A DNA stretch of 64,000 nt from an uncultured Mycobacterium sp. Lineage in GTDB: Bacteria; Actinomycetota; Actinomycetes; Mycobacteriales; Mycobacteriaceae. Shown here piece by piece: positions 62,665 through 64,000 of this stretch. The notes beneath the pieces were generated by a model. It saw only the letters and a list, made by a program, of their open reading frames with translations. It ran no database searches and was not told the DNA's origin. Made by a program: the position numbers and the translations under genes. The stretch is taken from positions 1 through 64,000 of the forward strand of contig FLQS01000016.1 in the NCBI GenBank assembly GCA_900078375.1, read 5' to 3'. Every line of letters starts with the position of its first letter. The stretch's first letter is position 1.

Positions 62665-63543
62665 GTGACGTTCAACCCGCCACCGTCGTGGCCGGTGTCG
62701 GCGGCGTTCTCGCCCACGCCGGACTGGGAACCCGACCCGGCCTGGCCGCCGGCGCCTCCCGGATGGACATTCTGGGTGGACGAGCCACACGGCGCTGAGT
62801 CAGCCGAATCACGTCGTCCACATCGGATTTCACGCTGGGCCCTTGGCCTACTGATAGCGATACCGATCATCTCGGTGGCCGTCGGGATCGTGGTTGTCAA
62901 CTCTTGGCGCTCCCCCACTAAGCAGATCGTGTTGACACCCGTCACCCTGCCATACAGCCCCGTGCCAGCCACATCGCCATCGTTCATCCCCGACTGGCCT
63001 CGCCCGCAAGACACGTACGTCCACTTCGCGTCATGGGCCGGCTTCGGCGGAGTCGATGCTCAATTCACCGACAGCGGCCGGACCGTGTTTCTCGATACCC
63101 ACGACACCACTGACACGTGGCGCACAAAATGGTCGGGGCTGATTCAAACAGGCCCGCCGCTGTGCGGGTTTCGGCTCACGGGCCGTGTTCGCGACGCATC
63201 ACACACCGTCGGCGTCCCTGGCGGTTTCGGAATCGGCATGGGCGAGCTCGGCCCCGGTGACCCGGCCAGCGCCGATCTGACCGGCAGTGCGATCCAATTC
63301 GACTTCGGGCAAAACGGCTATCGTCTGGCGATCTACCCCAGCGACGACGACAACGGACTCGCACCTGCCGCACTGGACAATCACTGGCACGACATCGACC
63401 TCACTGTCGACGCCGAGGAGAGCACTCTTCTCGTCGACGGTCGGCAAGTCGCAAAGACAACGTCCCCTGGGCACTGCGGCCACCCGGTGATCCGAGTGTG
63501 GGCCGGCGCAGCGGAGTTCGGCGGCTTTCGGTTCGCCCCATAG
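62665..63543 (+). CDS. single-pass protein with Trp/Pro-rich tag and LamG-like outer domain
   Basis: 292 residues from a GTG at 62665, 33 bases after the previous stop. The N-terminal tag (FNPPPSWPVSAAFSPTPDW, DPAWPPAPPGWTFWVDE) is nearly the same as in the protein at 40819. A helix at about 56-78 follows. The outer domain of about 190 residues has a jelly-roll-like pattern (SAIQFDFGQNGYRLAIYP, HWHDIDLTVDAEESTLLVDG) and two cysteines. It may bind a cell-wall glycan. The domain is a guess from the pattern. Confidence 0.7.
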   Translation: MTFNPPPSWPVSAAFSPTPDWEPDPAWPPAPPGWTFWVDEPHGAESAESRRPHRISRWALGLLIAIPIISVAVGIVVVNSWRSPTKQIVLTPVTLPYSPVPATSPSFIPDWPRPQDTYVHFASWAGFGGVDAQFTDSGRTVFLDTHDTTDTWRTKWSGLIQTGPPLCGFRLTGRVRDASHTVGVPGGFGIGMGELGPGDPASADLTGSAIQFDFGQNGYRLAIYPSDDDNGLAPAALDNHWHDIDLTVDAEESTLLVDGRQVAKTTSPGHCGHPVIRVWAGAAEFGGFRFAP

Positions 63544-63850
63544 ACGGGTAGCAATGCTCGTCGTCAGCCGAACGTGTGAAACCGCGCTTTTCCTGTCATC
63601 CGAACGTCCCATTAAGCTCTCTACGCCTTTACCCAAATGAGTGTGATGCGTAATTATTCCGTTACCCGATCCACCCTGGTGCCAGCGAGAGCCGCAATGA
63701 CGCAACAAGATCCGCCGACCACCTCGTCCTAACGCCTTAGCGGATTCTCGTTCCCAATAGATCCCTCACGGGTGCGACTACGCATTCGGAGCTGAGTACC
63801 GCTATGCCCGCAGGCGCTCGTCGGACTCGTATTGAAGGAAAGGAATCACA
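63544..63850. other. 307-base intergenic region with paired GTCAnCCGAACGT sites
   Basis: No gene is seen. GTCAGCCGAACGT (63563-63575) and GTCATCCGAACGT (63595-63607) differ by one base and are 32 bases apart, about three helical turns. The remainder (63608-63836) includes AT-rich TAATTATTCC near 63650 that could serve a promoter. AAAGGAA at 63838-63844 is the ribosome binding site of the last gene. Confidence 0.55.
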
Positions 63851-64000
63851 ATGAGAAGTGTCTCGGTATTGGTAGCCGCCGGCGTATTGGCGACCAGTGC
63901 AATCGCAACGGCTGCACCCGCGGCGGCCGGCTGCAACAGCGTGTCTGTGAGTATCTTCGGCGGTGGCAAGCGCTGTGACGGACCCGTCGACCCACTTGGC
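63851..64000 (+). CDS. secreted hypothetical protein (partial, cut by window end)
   Basis: Fifty codons are visible from the ATG at 63851, preceded by AAAGGAA. The first 28 residues form a signal peptide (VLVAAGVLATSAIATAAPAAA) with a likely cleavage before GCNSVSV. Two cysteines (CNSV and KRCDGP) are 17 residues apart, suggesting a disulfide. The rest lies outside the window, so neither length nor family can be given. Confidence 0.75.
   Translation, partial: MRSVSVLVAAGVLATSAIATAAPAAAGCNSVSVSIFGGGKRCDGPVDPLG

Overview
The window is high-GC actinobacterial DNA, most probably from a fast-growing mycobacterium (Mycolicibacterium type). The left third keeps the gene neighbourhood that I recall from M. 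tuberculosis Rv0135c-Rv0145: TetR, P450, MsrA, SnoaL-like, reductase, DUF427, HhH-GPD glycosylase, ClC channel and SAM methyltransferase. It adds a Dps very like the Dps1 of M. smegmatis, which M. tuberculosis lacks. A DesA3/Rv3230c-type desaturase pair and several mycobacterial-type secreted or membrane proteins support this. Species and genome position cannot be read from the window. Assignments rest on motifs, gene order and memory of families; no database search was made.

Layout. 0-9.7 kb: ClC channel, aquaporin, Dps, DNA glycosylase/DUF427, an FAD oxidoreductase, a methyltransferase, a cupredoxin lipoprotein, a reductase/SnoaL pair and a diguanylate cyclase. 9.7-13.8 kb: msrB-msrA, then a P450 and a divergent TetR gene with palindromic operators between them, then a C39-like protein and a PPOX protein. 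13.9-18.2 kb: a zinc alcohol dehydrogenase and a tightly coupled URC-type uracil catabolism operon (GTP cyclohydrolase II-like, DUF1688, UPRT). 18.2-23.3 kb: a probable copper-response cluster (SHOCT, multicopper oxidase, OmpR/HK pair, DUF305, DUF302) with a shared direct-repeat box at two promoters. 23.4-40.1 kb: an NlpC/P60 remnant, a GT39-like enzyme, the desaturase system with its TetR, a HAD/RibD-like pair, glgX, GNAT, SDR/enoyl-CoA hydratase, a divergent NRAMP with an MgtE-N/PRC partner, and an acyl-CoA dehydrogenase/TetR pair.

40.2-64 kb is the unusual part. A minus-strand operon encodes a zinc-ribbon/RDD protein, an EssC-like FHA-TM-triple-ATPase protein, a WXG100-hydrolase fusion, a DUF6777-like protein and a WXG100 protein. 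Facing it is a translationally coupled vWA-PP2C-kinase triad (TerY-P type). Around these lie a second, C-terminally extended WXG100 protein with a partner gene, an orphan NarL-type regulator with tandem palindromes upstream, and several membrane proteins sharing short sequence tags. EccB, EccD, EccE, mycosin, PE and PPE genes are absent. I read this as a candidate non-ESX, T7SSb-like secretion locus coupled to a phospho-signalling triad. That reading is inference.

No rRNA, tRNA, CRISPR array, insertion sequence or phage gene was recognised.
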